Part shown: positions 1 to 11,345 of the stretch, in pieces
How positions within the stretch are numbered: position 1 is the first letter of the stretch
How the letters are laid out: each line of letters begins with the position of its first letter
Made by a program: the position numbers and the translations under genes
Source of the DNA: Leptospiraceae bacterium
GTDB taxonomy: Bacteria; Spirochaetota; Leptospiria; Leptospirales; Leptonemataceae
Direction: 5' to 3'
Length of the DNA stretch: 64,000 bases
Assembly: GCA_026005135.1 (NCBI GenBank)
Contig: BPKM01000009.1
Location: forward strand, 1-64,000
Notes under the pieces: generated by a model
Databases searched by the model: none
What the model saw: the letters and a program-made list of their open reading frames with translations, nothing else
What the model was told of the DNA's origin: nothing

Positions 1-189
1 CTTGAACAATACCAGGCATTTCGTAACAATGGAGGAATTTATAGAATACCTTCTGATGATGGGAAATATCATAAAATTATTATAGGATGTTTTTTAAATA
101 AAGAAAATGCTCATAAGGTTTTAGAGGAATTAAAGCAAATTAATAAGAATCTATTTAGTGATGCTTCTATATTTCAAATTGAACCATAG
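1..189 (+). CDS. C-terminal fragment of a SPOR-like domain protein (runs off left edge)
   Basis: Frame 1 reads LEQYQAFRNNGGIYRIPSDDGKYHKIIIGCFLNKENAHKVLEELKQINKNLFSDASIFQIEP*, resembling a SPOR fold tail. Confidence 0.45.
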   Translation, partial: LEQYQAFRNNGGIYRIPSDDGKYHKIIIGCFLNKENAHKVLEELKQINKNLFSDASIFQIEP

Positions 190-810
190 TATGATCAATA
201 TAATAATGAGAATTTTTTATTATTTCTGTTTTATTTTTTAAAAAAATTGGTAAAAGAACAGTATTCCAGAACTCTTCTAATTCTTCTGTTGTAAAACCTT
301 TATTGATTTTTTGTAATTCTTCTTCTCTTTTAAAACGTCGTATTTTTGCTATTTTAACAGGACAATTCAAATATATTAAAAAATCTATAAAAGGATATAT
401 ATAATTTAAAGGAATTTCTTTAGAACCAATTAACCAACCTTCTAAAATTAGAATATCTAAATTGTAGGGGATTATTTCTATTAAACCAACATCATTATTT
501 GCTTTATTGAATCTTGGAAAATACAAAGATAAATTTTTTTTTTAATTTGATTCAATAATTGTAAAAGCCATACAATATTATGACTTTCAGGTTGAGAACG
601 CCATTTTAATGAAAAAAATTTACGATAACTTTTATAAATAACAAAATCATCTAAGGAAATACAAAGAACTTTTTTATTATATTTTAATAAGTTTTTTTTT
701 AAATAATTTGCGAATGTTGTTTTACCTGCACCAGATATCCCCGTTATACCAATAATTTTATAAGAATGATTTAAAATCATATGAATTAAATTTTCAATAG
801 AATCATTCAT
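167..810 (-). pseudogene. P-loop uridine/glycerate kinase-like NTPase split by a frameshift at a 10-nt homopolymer
   Basis: ORF 481-810 has the Walker A GITGISGAGKTTFANYL; ORF 167-526 continues in another frame (LDILILEGWLIGSKEI); junction at A10 (minus strand) near 534-543. Confidence 0.6.
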
Positions 811-815
811 ATTTT

Positions 816-1583
816 TTATTGAAATGGATCTTGATCCATTAAATCAATTACATGACCTATAATAATAAGAGAAGGATATTCTGCTTTTTCTTCTATGGAT
901 TTTTTATAAATATTTTTTAAGTTTCCTCGAATTACTTTTTGTTCTGGTAATGTTGCTTTACTAATAATTAATGCTGGTGTTTCTTCGCTTCTTCCTTCTT
1001 TAACTAAACGCTCTGCAATTCTTTCTAAATGGTACAAGCCCATATAAAATACCAATGTTATAGTAGGATCAGCTAATAATTCCCAATTATAATCTGGAAA
1101 ACCAGATTCATCTTCTGCATTAAAGGAACTATATCCAGTTAAAAATATTACCGAACGCCCCAATTCTCGATGGGTTAGAGGAACCTGTAATTCCGCAGCA
1201 GATGCAGATGCTGTTGTAATACCCGGAACTACTTTTATAGTAATCCCATGTTTTTTTAAATAACTTAATTCTTCTCCACCTCTTCCAAATATAAAGGGAT
1301 CTCCTCCTTTTAATCGAACGATAGTTTTTCCTTCTAAAGCATACTTTAATAATAATTCATTAATTTTTTCCTGAGGATAACTATGTTGTCCTTTTCTTTT
1401 CCCAACATAAATTTTTTCTTTTTGCTTTATCTCTGGCAATTCTAATAAAGACTCATGAACTAAACTATCATATAAGATTAAATCTGCTTGTTTTAATATA
1501 TTTAATCCTTTTACAGTAATTAATTCGGGATCACCTGGACCAGCACCAACAAGATATACAATGCCTTTTTTTACTTGATCCAT
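816..1583 (-). CDS. cobA: Uroporphyrinogen-III C-methyltransferase
   Basis: VYLVGAGPGDPELITVKG and VRLKGGDPFIFGRGGEE motifs of SUMT. Confidence 0.93.
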   Translation of the reverse strand: MDQVKKGIVYLVGAGPGDPELITVKGLNILKQADLILYDSLVHESLLELPEIKQKEKIYVGKRKGQHSYPQEKINELLLKYALEGKTIVRLKGGDPFIFGRGGEELSYLKKHGITIKVVPGITTASASAAELQVPLTHRELGRSVIFLTGYSSFNAEDESGFPDYNWELLADPTITLVFYMGLYHLERIAERLVKEGRSEETPALIISKATLPEQKVIRGNLKNIYKKSIEEKAEYPSLIIIGHVIDLMDQDPFQ

Positions 1584-1647
1584 TTCTTACCATAAAATTT
1601 TACTTTAAAAGTAGATAAACAAAAAAACAAATATATAGGTTAATTCA

Positions 1648-2331
1648 ATGATTATTAAAATAATTGAACTATTTACTATTTTTATTATTTTACCTTTTCT
1701 CTATGTTTATTTTGATCTGGATCATTACTTCAAAAATCAGATTTTTAATGGAAATTTAACAATCTTATATAAATTACATAAAATTCTTTTACTACAAATT
1801 ATTTTTATATATACGTTAATTATATATTATAAAAAAATACGAAATTTTTTGTATTTTAAAATACAATCCTTTAAAAATAATTTTTATTATGCAAAATGGA
1901 TTCTATTAAGATTTTTAGGAATTATAACTATTATTTTAACTTTTATATTTTATGTTTATCCAGAAAGATTATTTTATCCCTTAAAAACATTCCCTACATA
2001 TATATTGATAATTGTTATTATTATATATCCCTTATTATCAGTAATTCAACAAGAATTTATATTTAGAATATTTTTTTTCGAAAGGTATTATGCATTTTTT
2101 CAATCAAAATGGGAATTTTATTTTACTAATGCTCTTTTGTTTATGTTTATTCACATTATTTATAAAAATTATATAGCATTGATTTTTAGTTTTTTTGGAA
2201 ATTTCTTATTTCTTTCTACATTTTTTAAAACACGTTCTGTTTACTGGATAGTTCTGGAACATTCTATTTATGGACTTATAATTTTTTATACTGGCTTAGG
2301 TGATTTTTTTTATCAAACCCATAGTTTTTAA
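1648..2331 (+). CDS. CPBP-family intramembrane protease-like membrane protein
   Basis: Hydrophobic protein with QQEFIFR, FIHIIY and EHSIYG, resembling CPBP motifs. Confidence 0.5.
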   Translation: MIIKIIELFTIFIILPFLYVYFDLDHYFKNQIFNGNLTILYKLHKILLLQIIFIYTLIIYYKKIRNFLYFKIQSFKNNFYYAKWILLRFLGIITIILTFIFYVYPERLFYPLKTFPTYILIIVIIIYPLLSVIQQEFIFRIFFFERYYAFFQSKWEFYFTNALLFMFIHIIYKNYIALIFSFFGNFLFLSTFFKTRSVYWIVLEHSIYGLIIFYTGLGDFFYQTHSF

Positions 2332-2337
2332 TCCAAT

Positions 2338-2607
2338 ATGCATAAACAAAAAAATACATTATTACATATTTATACTAATCAAGGAAATTACGATAAGGTT
2401 AAAGAACTACTTGAACGTGGAATAAATCCAAACATTACTGGAAAAGGAAATTATACACCCTTAGAAATTGCTTCTTATAAAGGATTTAAAGAAATTGTTA
2501 TTTTACTTTTAAAATATGGCGCAACCTTACATAAAGATAATGCCCTTAAATTAGCGAAAGAATATCATCATTCCGAAATAATTGAAATTTTAGAAAAACT
2601 CCTCTAA
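2338..2607 (+). CDS. Ankyrin-repeat protein
   Basis: GNYTPLEIASYKGFKEIVILLLKYGA ankyrin pattern. Confidence 0.8.
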   Translation: MHKQKNTLLHIYTNQGNYDKVKELLERGINPNITGKGNYTPLEIASYKGFKEIVILLLKYGATLHKDNALKLAKEYHHSEIIEILEKLL

Positions 2608-2608
2608 T

Positions 2609-4384
2609 TTATTCTTTTTTGTAGATTTTTAAACATATATATGGATCAATTTGTTTTTCTAAGATAGTTTTATAATAAGAATGTTTTAATCTAAAATAAG
2701 GACTATTTTTTAGTTCGTTTTTACAACTATGGGTAATATAAATATAATTTTTAAAATCATACGATAAATCCATATATTTAGAATAATTTAAAACAAATCC
2801 TTTTTTGAATATTTTATATCGGATATGGACATCGATATCTGTTGGAATAAATAAATAGGGATTATTTAATTGTTTGCCATATTTTTTATATTCATGGAAT
2901 TCATTGAATATTAATGCTTTTGTATCTTCTGGTAAAATTTGAGCAATAATACGTGCAGGTTCAAATAATGATTTGTCTTTTCCTGCAAAACAGGTATTTC
3001 TTTTAGAAGGTGGATAAGAATAAATATAATATAAATTAGAAATTAAAATTACACCTAAACATAAGATAATAAAATATTTTAATTCTTCTCGAACATATAG
3101 AAAAATCAAACTATGAAATAAAAGAAGGCCTGGTATAATCTGAAAAATATATCTTGCTTGATGATTCGTTGTTAAAAATTCCAATATAAAAAAATGTATC
3201 CATAAGAATAAAATAATATTGATTACAGGATATTCAGCGAGATATTTCTTTATATTATATCGATACCTGATAAATAAATAATATAATAGTACAGCAAATG
3301 ATAATAACATTAAAATAGAAAATCCATAGGAATTGATAAAATAATCATAAAATATACTTCGAAAAAAACTTCTTCCTTTATCTATTGTATCGGCTTGTGC
3401 TCCTAAAAGGGAATGAAATCTATCTGGATGAGATAAGATGATAACACTAAATGGGAAAATAAAATATTTATAAAAAAAACCAAATATATTACTAAATAAT
3501 TGAATCTTATTTTTATATAAAAAAATGTTTAATTCAATAAAAGAAATTAATATGGATATATATATAAAATTTTTTATAAACTTAGTTTTTATTATTTCTG
3601 AAGAAATATAAGGAAAAACAATAACCATTAAAACTCCCATAACAGGAAGTAAAATAAATATTAATCGATAACTTTTATAATAAGAAATTAGACGATAAAT
3701 CTCTTTTAAAAATTTTTCTGGATCTCTTATAAATTCTATAATAATAAAAGAAATAGAAATTAAAACTCCATAGGGATATTTTGTTAAATAAATCAAAAAA
3801 CCAACAGTAAAAAATATCCATTTATCCTTTTTGTTATAACTCTGTTTTTTATAAATATGATAAATTAAAAATAAAAAAAATGTATATAAAAACATTCCCT
3901 GAATTTCTAACATAGAATTAAATAAATATTCTGGAATCTGATCTAATAAAAATAAAAATGTAATTGCAATATAGATTGATAAAAATATTATTATTTTATT
4001 AATAAGATTTTTTTTATATTTATCATTAAAATAATATAATGTACCAAAAAATAAAATAAGTATAGTAAATATAAAGAAAATTATGCTTACTCTTGTATCT
4101 AAAACAGGATCTGGTTTTCCATTAAATAAAATTATTATTATACTTATAATGCTTCTTAATGGTGGCCAGGTAGGAGAATCTAAAATAACTTTAAAAGCAG
4201 ATAAATAATCATTATAAAAAATATATTGAAAAAAATCAATAGCCTGAATCATTCGAATATTTGCATCCCATAATAACATATCCTTATTGGGACATTGTAA
4301 AAAATTCAAATTCAAAAGATATATAAATATAGTAGTAAATATCATTATTAAAACAAATTGAACAAAAATCATAAAATACTTCAT
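2609..4384 (-). CDS. Polytopic membrane protein, possibly glycosyltransferase-like
   Basis: 591 aa with many TM segments and an ArnT/PMT-like layout; no decisive motif. Confidence 0.4.
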   Translation of the reverse strand: MKYFMIFVQFVLIMIFTTIFIYLLNLNFLQCPNKDMLLWDANIRMIQAIDFFQYIFYNDYLSAFKVILDSPTWPPLRSIISIIIILFNGKPDPVLDTRVSIIFFIFTILILFFGTLYYFNDKYKKNLINKIIIFLSIYIAITFLFLLDQIPEYLFNSMLEIQGMFLYTFFLFLIYHIYKKQSYNKKDKWIFFTVGFLIYLTKYPYGVLISISFIIIEFIRDPEKFLKEIYRLISYYKSYRLIFILLPVMGVLMVIVFPYISSEIIKTKFIKNFIYISILISFIELNIFLYKNKIQLFSNIFGFFYKYFIFPFSVIILSHPDRFHSLLGAQADTIDKGRSFFRSIFYDYFINSYGFSILMLLSFAVLLYYLFIRYRYNIKKYLAEYPVINIILFLWIHFFILEFLTTNHQARYIFQIIPGLLLFHSLIFLYVREELKYFIILCLGVILISNLYYIYSYPPSKRNTCFAGKDKSLFEPARIIAQILPEDTKALIFNEFHEYKKYGKQLNNPYLFIPTDIDVHIRYKIFKKGFVLNYSKYMDLSYDFKNYIYITHSCKNELKNSPYFRLKHSYYKTILEKQIDPYICLKIYKKE

Positions 4385-4545
4385 TCTAAATACGACATTT
4401 TTTATTTAAGATCTAAAATCCAATATTTTTTGTTATATAGAAATGTAATCCAAATAATAGCTTTTAGAATAATAACGATATATACTTTATAACTCTTTTA
4501 TTTTAAAAATTCTTATAAATTCCGATAATCAAAATATATCCCTCT

Positions 4546-5428
4546 ATGCCAAAACATAAATTTACTCTAAAATACGACGAATTCTTTAAAATCGTAACCA
4601 AAAACTTCTTTGAACTACTAAACTGCAACGTTATCACCGAATACGAAATTCTTAAACTACCCAAAAAAGCAGATATCATTATCATTAAAAATCCAAATAC
4701 TAAAAAACTAGAATTATTTAAATATTTCAAATTATTCAACATTATATCTTTTAAATCCGAAAAAGATAAACCCTACCATAAAAGATTTTAACGACCTATT
4801 TATCTATCTTACGGGATTCTGTAATAGAGAAAAATCCGCTAACCTTAATAATACTACCATTACTCTTATAACACCAGACTTTACTAAATCATTCAAAAAT
4901 CTATTAAATAAACATGCCATTTTATTACAAAATGGTCTTTATAAATTTCATAATGATTTATTAAATATCTATTTTATCGAAATCAACCAACTTGATATTA
5001 ATGCATACGAAATAGAATATCTCTATATCTTCGCTAATCAAAATAAATTAAAAGAAGGTCTAAAAAATATAAAACTAATTCCCATTAAAGATAAAAAAAT
5101 GATTGCATTATTACAGGAAATGTATTATGTTAGATATAGTAATTTTGAAAAACAATTACCAGAGGGTATCAAAATGCCAAAAGTTTACGAAGCTGATATT
5201 ACTGATTTAGTAAAACCTCATTATGAAAAGGGTTTGCAGGAAGGTTTACAAAAAGGGAAACTTGAAGGAAAATTAGAAGGATTACAAGAAGGTGAAAAGA
5301 AAGGTGTATTAAAAGCAAAAATAGAAACAGCGAAGAAAATGAAAAAAGAAGGTTTGTCGATTGATTTAATTGTAAAAATAACTGGCTTATCTAAAAAAGA
5401 TTTAAAAAAATATAGAATAATTGAATAA
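4546..5428 (+). pseudogene. Rpn-like protein copy 1, frameshifted
   Basis: ORF 4546-4791 then 5099-5428; extra C in AAACCCTACCAT relative to AAACCTACCAT of copy 4. Confidence 0.8.
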
Positions 5429-5554
5429 TTTCTGCCCAATCTCCCTACCCATTGATTTTTAGATAGTAAATCAAATTTTATAATTTTTTCTCAAACTAAT
5501 CCTTCTTTTTCTTAACTTATCCTATAAATTCCGATAATCAAAATATATCCCTCT

Positions 5555-6413
5555 ATGCCAAAACATAAATTTACTCTAAAATACGACGAATTCTTTAAAA
5601 TCGTAACCAAAAACTTCTTTGAACTACTAAACTGCAACGTCATAACAGAATACGAAATTCTTAAACTACCCAAAAAAGCAGACATCATTATCATTAAAAA
5701 TCCAAATACTAAAAAACTAGAATTATTTAAATATTTCAAATTATTCAACATTATATCTTTTAAATCCGAAAAAGATAAACCCTACCATCAAAGATTTTAA
5801 CGACCTATTTATCTATCTTACGGGCTTCTGTAATAGAGAAAAATCCGCTAACCTTAATAACACTACCATTACTCTTATAACACCAGACTTTACTAAATCA
5901 TTCAAAAATCTATTAAATAAACATGCCATATTATTACAAGATGGTCTTTATAAATTCCATAATGATTTATTAAATATCTACTTTATCGAAATCAATCAAC
6001 TTGATATTAATGCATACGAAATAGAATATCTCTATATCTTCGCTAATCAAAATAAATTAAAAGAAGGTCTAAAAAACATTAAACTAATTCCCATTAAAGA
6101 TAAAAAAATGATTGCATTATTACATGAAATGTATTATGTTAGATATAGTAATTTCGAAAAACAATTACCAGAGGGTATTAAAATGCCAAAAGTTTACGAA
6201 GCTGATATTACGGACTTAGTTAAACCACACTACGAAAAAGGTTTACAAGAAGGATTGCAAAAAGGAAAACTGGAAGGTTTACAGGAAGGACAACTAAAAG
6301 CAAAAATAGAAACAGCAAAAAAAATGAAAAAAGAAGGTTTATCGATTGATTTAATTGTAAAAATAACTGGCTTATCTAAAAAAGATTTAAAAAAATACGG
6401 AATTACTGAATAA
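5555..6413 (+). pseudogene. Rpn-like protein copy 2, same frameshift as copy 1
   Basis: ORF 5555-5800 then 6108-6413; AAACCCTACCATCAAAG. Confidence 0.8.
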
Positions 6414-6538
6414 TTTCTGCCCAATCCCCTACCCATTGATTTTTAGATAGTAAATCAAATTTTATAATTTTTTCTCAAACTAATCCTTCTTTTTCTTAAC
6501 TTATCCTATAAATTCCGATAATCAAAATATATCCCTCT

Positions 6539-7360
6539 ATGCCAAAACATAAATTTACTCTAAAATACGACGAATTCTTTAAAATCGTAACCAAAAACTT
6601 CTTTGAACTACTAAACTGCAACGTCATAACAGAATACGAAATTCTTAAACTACCCAAAAAAGCAGACATCATTATCATTAAAAATCCTAATACTAAAAAA
6701 CTAGAATTATTTAAATATTTCAAATTATTCAACATTATATCTTTTAAATCCGAAAAAGATAAACCCTCTATCAAAGATTTTAACGACCTATTTATCTATC
6801 TTACGGGCTTCTGTAATAGAGAAAAATCCGCTAACCTTAATAACACTACCATTACTCTTATAACACCAGACTTTACTAAATCATTCAAAAATCTATTAAA
6901 TAAACATGCCATATTATTACAAGATGGTCTTTATAAATTCCATAATGATTTATTAAATATCTACTTTATCGAAATCAATCAACTTGATATTAATGCATAC
7001 GAAATAGAATATCTCTATATCTTCGCTAATCAAAATAAATTAAAAGAAGGTCTAAAAAACATTAAACTAATTCCCATTAAAGATAAAAAAATGATTGCAT
7101 TATTACAAGAAATGTATTATGTTAGATATAGTAATTTCGAAAAACAATTACCAGAGGGTATTAAAATGCCAAAAGTTTACGAAGCTGATATTACGGACTT
7201 AGTTAAACCACACTACGAAAAAGGTTTACAAGAAGGAGAATTAAAAGCAAAAATAGAAACAGCGAAGAAAATGAAAAAAGAAGGTTTGTCGATTGATTTA
7301 ATTGTAAAAATAACTGGCTTATCTAAAAAAGATTTAAAAAAATACGGAATTACTGAATAA
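6539..7360 (+). CDS. Rpn-like PD-(D/E)XK family protein copy 3
   Basis: 273 aa ORF; one tetrapeptide unit before LKAKIE. Confidence 0.8.
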   Translation: MPKHKFTLKYDEFFKIVTKNFFELLNCNVITEYEILKLPKKADIIIIKNPNTKKLELFKYFKLFNIISFKSEKDKPSIKDFNDLFIYLTGFCNREKSANLNNTTITLITPDFTKSFKNLLNKHAILLQDGLYKFHNDLLNIYFIEINQLDINAYEIEYLYIFANQNKLKEGLKNIKLIPIKDKKMIALLQEMYYVRYSNFEKQLPEGIKMPKVYEADITDLVKPHYEKGLQEGELKAKIETAKKMKKEGLSIDLIVKITGLSKKDLKKYGITE

Positions 7361-7485
7361 TTTCTGCCCAATCCCCTACCCATTGATTTTTCGATAGTAA
7401 ATGAAGTTTTTTAATTTTTTTTAAAACTAATCCTTCTTTTTCTTAACTTATCCTATAAATTCCGATAATCAAAATATATCCCTCT

Positions 7486-8319
7486 ATGCCAAAACATAAA
7501 TTTACTCTAAAATACGACGAATTCTTTAAAATCGTAACCAAAAACTTCTTTGAACTACTAAACTGCAACGTCATAACAGAATACGAAATTCTTAAACTAC
7601 CCAAAAAAGCAGACATCATTATCATTAAAAATCCAAATACTAAAAAACTAGAATTATTTAAATATTTCAAATTATTCAACATTATATCTTTTAAATCCGA
7701 AAAAGATAAACCTACCATAAAAGATTTTAACGACCTATTTATCTATCTTACGGGCTTCTGTAATAGAGAAAAATCCGCTAACCTTAATAACACTACCATT
7801 ACTCTTATAACACCAGACTTTACTAAATCATTCAAAAATCTATTAAATAAACATGCCATATTATTACAAGACGGTCTTTATAAATTCCATAATGATTTAT
7901 TAAATATCTACTTTATCGAAATCAATCAACTTGATATTAATGCATACGAAATAGAATATCTCTATATCTTCGCTAATCAAAATAAATTAAAAGAAGGTCT
8001 AAAAAACATTAAACTAATTCCCATTAAAGATAAAAAAATGATTGCATTATTACATGAAATGTATTATGTTAGATATAGTAATTTCGAAAAACAATTACCA
8101 GAGGGTATTAAAATGCCAAAAGTTTACGAAGCTGATATTACGGACTTAGTTAAACCACACTACGAAAAAGGAAAATTAGAAGGCTTACAGGAAGGACAAC
8201 TAAAAGCAAAAATAGAAACAGCAAAAAAAATGAAAAAAGAAGGTTTATCGATTGATTTAATTGTAAAAATAACTGGCTTATCTAAAAAAGATTTAAAAAA
8301 ATACGGAATTACTGAATAA
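7486..8319 (+). CDS. Rpn-like PD-(D/E)XK family protein copy 4
   Basis: 277 aa ORF; two tetrapeptide units. Confidence 0.8.
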   Translation: MPKHKFTLKYDEFFKIVTKNFFELLNCNVITEYEILKLPKKADIIIIKNPNTKKLELFKYFKLFNIISFKSEKDKPTIKDFNDLFIYLTGFCNREKSANLNNTTITLITPDFTKSFKNLLNKHAILLQDGLYKFHNDLLNIYFIEINQLDINAYEIEYLYIFANQNKLKEGLKNIKLIPIKDKKMIALLHEMYYVRYSNFEKQLPEGIKMPKVYEADITDLVKPHYEKGKLEGLQEGQLKAKIETAKKMKKEGLSIDLIVKITGLSKKDLKKYGITE

Positions 8320-8444
8320 TTTCTGCCCAATCCCCTACCCATTGATTTTTAGATAGTAAATTAAATTTTATAATTTTTTCTCAAACTAATCCTTCTTTTT
8401 CTTAACTTATCCTATAAATTCCGATAATCAAAATATATCCCTCT

Positions 8445-9290
8445 ATGCCAAAACATAAATTTACTCTAAAATACGACGAATTCTTTAAAATCGTAACCAA
8501 AAACTTCTTTGAACTACTAAACTGCAACGTCATCACCGAATACGAAATCCTTAAACTACCCAAAAAAGCAGACATCATTATCATTAAAAATCCTAATACT
8601 AAAAAATTTGAATTATTTAAATATTTTAAAATTTATAATATCATATCTTTTAAATCCGAAAAAGATAAACCTACCATAAAAGATTTTAACGACCTATTTA
8701 TCTATCTTACGGGCTTCTGTAATAGAGAAAAATCCGCTAACCTTAATAACACTACCATTACTCTTATAACACCAGACTTTACTAAATCATTCAAAAATCT
8801 ATTAAATAAACATGCCATTTTATTACAAAATGGTCTTTATAAATTTCATAATGATTTATTAAATATCTACTTTATCGAAATCAATCAACTTGATATTAAT
8901 GCATACGAAATAGAATATCTCTATATCTTCGCTAATCAAAATAAATTAAAAGAAGGTCTAAAAAACATTAAACTAATTCCCATTAAAGATAAAAAAATGA
9001 TTGCATTATTACAAGAAATGTATTATGTTAGATATAGTAATTTCGAAAAACAATTACCAGAGGGTATTAAAATGCCAAAAGTTTACGAAGCTGATATTAC
9101 GGACTTAGTTAAACCTCATTATGATAAAGGACTTGAAGAAGGAATTAAAAAAGGCTTACAAGAAGGAGAATTAAAAGCAAAAATAGAAACAGCGAAGAAA
9201 ATGAAAAAAGAAGGTTTGTCGATTGATTTAATTGTAAAAATAACTGGCTTATCTAAAAAAGATTTAAAAAAATATAGAATTACTGAATAA
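8445..9290 (+). CDS. Rpn-like PD-(D/E)XK family protein copy 5
   Basis: 281 aa ORF; three tetrapeptide units. Confidence 0.8.
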   Translation: MPKHKFTLKYDEFFKIVTKNFFELLNCNVITEYEILKLPKKADIIIIKNPNTKKFELFKYFKIYNIISFKSEKDKPTIKDFNDLFIYLTGFCNREKSANLNNTTITLITPDFTKSFKNLLNKHAILLQNGLYKFHNDLLNIYFIEINQLDINAYEIEYLYIFANQNKLKEGLKNIKLIPIKDKKMIALLQEMYYVRYSNFEKQLPEGIKMPKVYEADITDLVKPHYDKGLEEGIKKGLQEGELKAKIETAKKMKKEGLSIDLIVKITGLSKKDLKKYRITE

Positions 9291-9415
9291 TTTCTGCCCA
9301 ATCCCCTACCCATTGATTTTTAGATAGTAAATTAAATTTTATAATTTTTTCTCAAACTAATCCTTCTTTTTCTTAACTTATCCTATAAATTCCGATAATC
9401 AAAATATATCCATCT

Positions 9416-10273
9416 ATGACAAAACATAAATTTACTCTAAAATACGACGAATTCTTTAAAATCGTAACTAAAAACTTCTTTGAACTCCTAAACTGCAACG
9501 TCATAACAGAATACGAAATTCTTAATCTACCCAAAAAAGCAGACATCATTATCATTAAAAATCCTAATACTAAAAAATTTGAATTATTTAAATATTTTAA
9601 AATTCATAATATCATATCTTTTAAATCCGAAAAAGATAAACCTTCTATCAAAGATTTTAACGACCTATTTATCTATCTTACGGGCTTCTGTAATAGAGAA
9701 AAATCCGCTAACCTTAATAATACTACTATTACTCTTATTACCCCAGACTTTACTAAATCATTCAAAAATCTATTAAATAAACATGCCATATTATTACAAG
9801 ATGGTCTTTATAAATTCCATAATGATTTATTAAATATCTACTTTATCGAAATCAATCAACTTGATATTAATGCATACGAAATAGAATATCTCTATATCTT
9901 CGCTAATCAAAATAAATTAAAAGAAGGTCTAAAAAACATTAAACTAATTCCCATTAAAGATAAAAAAATGATTGCATTATTACATGAAATGTATTATGTT
10001 AGATATAGTAATTTCGAAAAACAATTACCAGAGGGTATTAAAATGCCAAAAGTTTACGAAGCTGATATTACTGACTTAGTTAAACCACACTACGAAAAAG
10101 GTTTACAAGAAGGATTGCAAAAAGGAAAACTGGAAGGTTTACAGGAAGGGCAACTAAAAGCAAAAATAGAAACAGCGAAGAAAATGAAAAAAGAAGGTTT
10201 ATCGATTGATTTAATTGTAAAAATAACTGGCTTATCTAAAAAAGATTTAAAAAAATACGGAATTACTGAATAA
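9416..10273 (+). CDS. Rpn-like PD-(D/E)XK family protein copy 6
   Basis: 285 aa ORF; four tetrapeptide units. Confidence 0.8.
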   Translation: MTKHKFTLKYDEFFKIVTKNFFELLNCNVITEYEILNLPKKADIIIIKNPNTKKFELFKYFKIHNIISFKSEKDKPSIKDFNDLFIYLTGFCNREKSANLNNTTITLITPDFTKSFKNLLNKHAILLQDGLYKFHNDLLNIYFIEINQLDINAYEIEYLYIFANQNKLKEGLKNIKLIPIKDKKMIALLHEMYYVRYSNFEKQLPEGIKMPKVYEADITDLVKPHYEKGLQEGLQKGKLEGLQEGQLKAKIETAKKMKKEGLSIDLIVKITGLSKKDLKKYGITE

Positions 10274-10398
10274 TTTCTGCCCAATCCCCTACCCATTGAT
10301 TTTTAGATAGTAAATCAAATTTTATAATTTTTTCTCAAACTAATCCTTCTTTTTCTTAACTTATCCTATAAATTCCGATAATCAAAATATATCCCTCT

Positions 10399-11220
10399 AT
10401 GCCAAAACATAAATTTACTCTAAAATACGACGAATTCTTTAAAATCGTAACCAAAAACTTCTTTGAACTACTAAACTGCAACGTCATAACAGAATACGAA
10501 ATTCTTAATCTACCCAAAAAAGCAGACATCATTATCATTAAAAATCCTAATACTAAAAAACTAGAATTATTTAAATATTTCAAATTATTCAACATTATAT
10601 CTTTTAAATCCGAAAAAGATAAACCCTCTATCAAAGATTTTAACGACCTATTTATCTATCTTACGGGATTCTGTAATAGAGAAAAATCCGCTAACTTAAA
10701 TAATACTACTATTACTCTTATTACCCCAGATTTTACTAAATCATTCAAAAATCTATTAAATAAACATGCCATATTATTACAAGATGGTCTTTATAAATTC
10801 CATAATGATTTATTAAATATCTACTTTATCGAAATCAATCAACTTGATATTAATGCATACGAAATAGAATATCTCTATATCTTCGCTAATCAAAATAAAT
10901 TAAAAGAAGGTCTAAAAAACATTAAACTAATTCCCATTAAAGATAAAAAAATGATTGCATTATTACAAGAAATGTATTATGTTAGATATAGTAATTTCGA
11001 AAAACAATTACCAGAGGGTATTAAAATGCCAAAAGTTTACGAAGCTGATATTACGGACTTAGTAAAACCACACTACGAAAAAGGTTTACAAGAAGGAGAA
11101 TTAAAAGCAAAAATAGAAACAGCAAAAAAAATGTTAAAAAAAGGATATTCCATACAGGACATTTGTGATATTACTGGCTTATCTAAAAAAGATTTAAAAA
11201 AATACGGAATTACTGAATAA
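10399..11220 (+). CDS. Rpn-like PD-(D/E)XK family protein copy 7
   Basis: 273 aa ORF; one tetrapeptide unit; alternative C-terminal segment LKKGYSIQDICDITGLS. Confidence 0.8.
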   Translation: MPKHKFTLKYDEFFKIVTKNFFELLNCNVITEYEILNLPKKADIIIIKNPNTKKLELFKYFKLFNIISFKSEKDKPSIKDFNDLFIYLTGFCNREKSANLNNTTITLITPDFTKSFKNLLNKHAILLQDGLYKFHNDLLNIYFIEINQLDINAYEIEYLYIFANQNKLKEGLKNIKLIPIKDKKMIALLQEMYYVRYSNFEKQLPEGIKMPKVYEADITDLVKPHYEKGLQEGELKAKIETAKKMLKKGYSIQDICDITGLSKKDLKKYGITE

Positions 11221-11345
11221 TTTCTGCCCAATCCCCTACCCATTGATTTTTAGATAGTAAATTAAATTTTATAATTTTTTCTCAAACTAATCCTTCTTTT
11301 TATTAACTTATTCTATAAATTCCGATAATCAAAATATATCCATCT

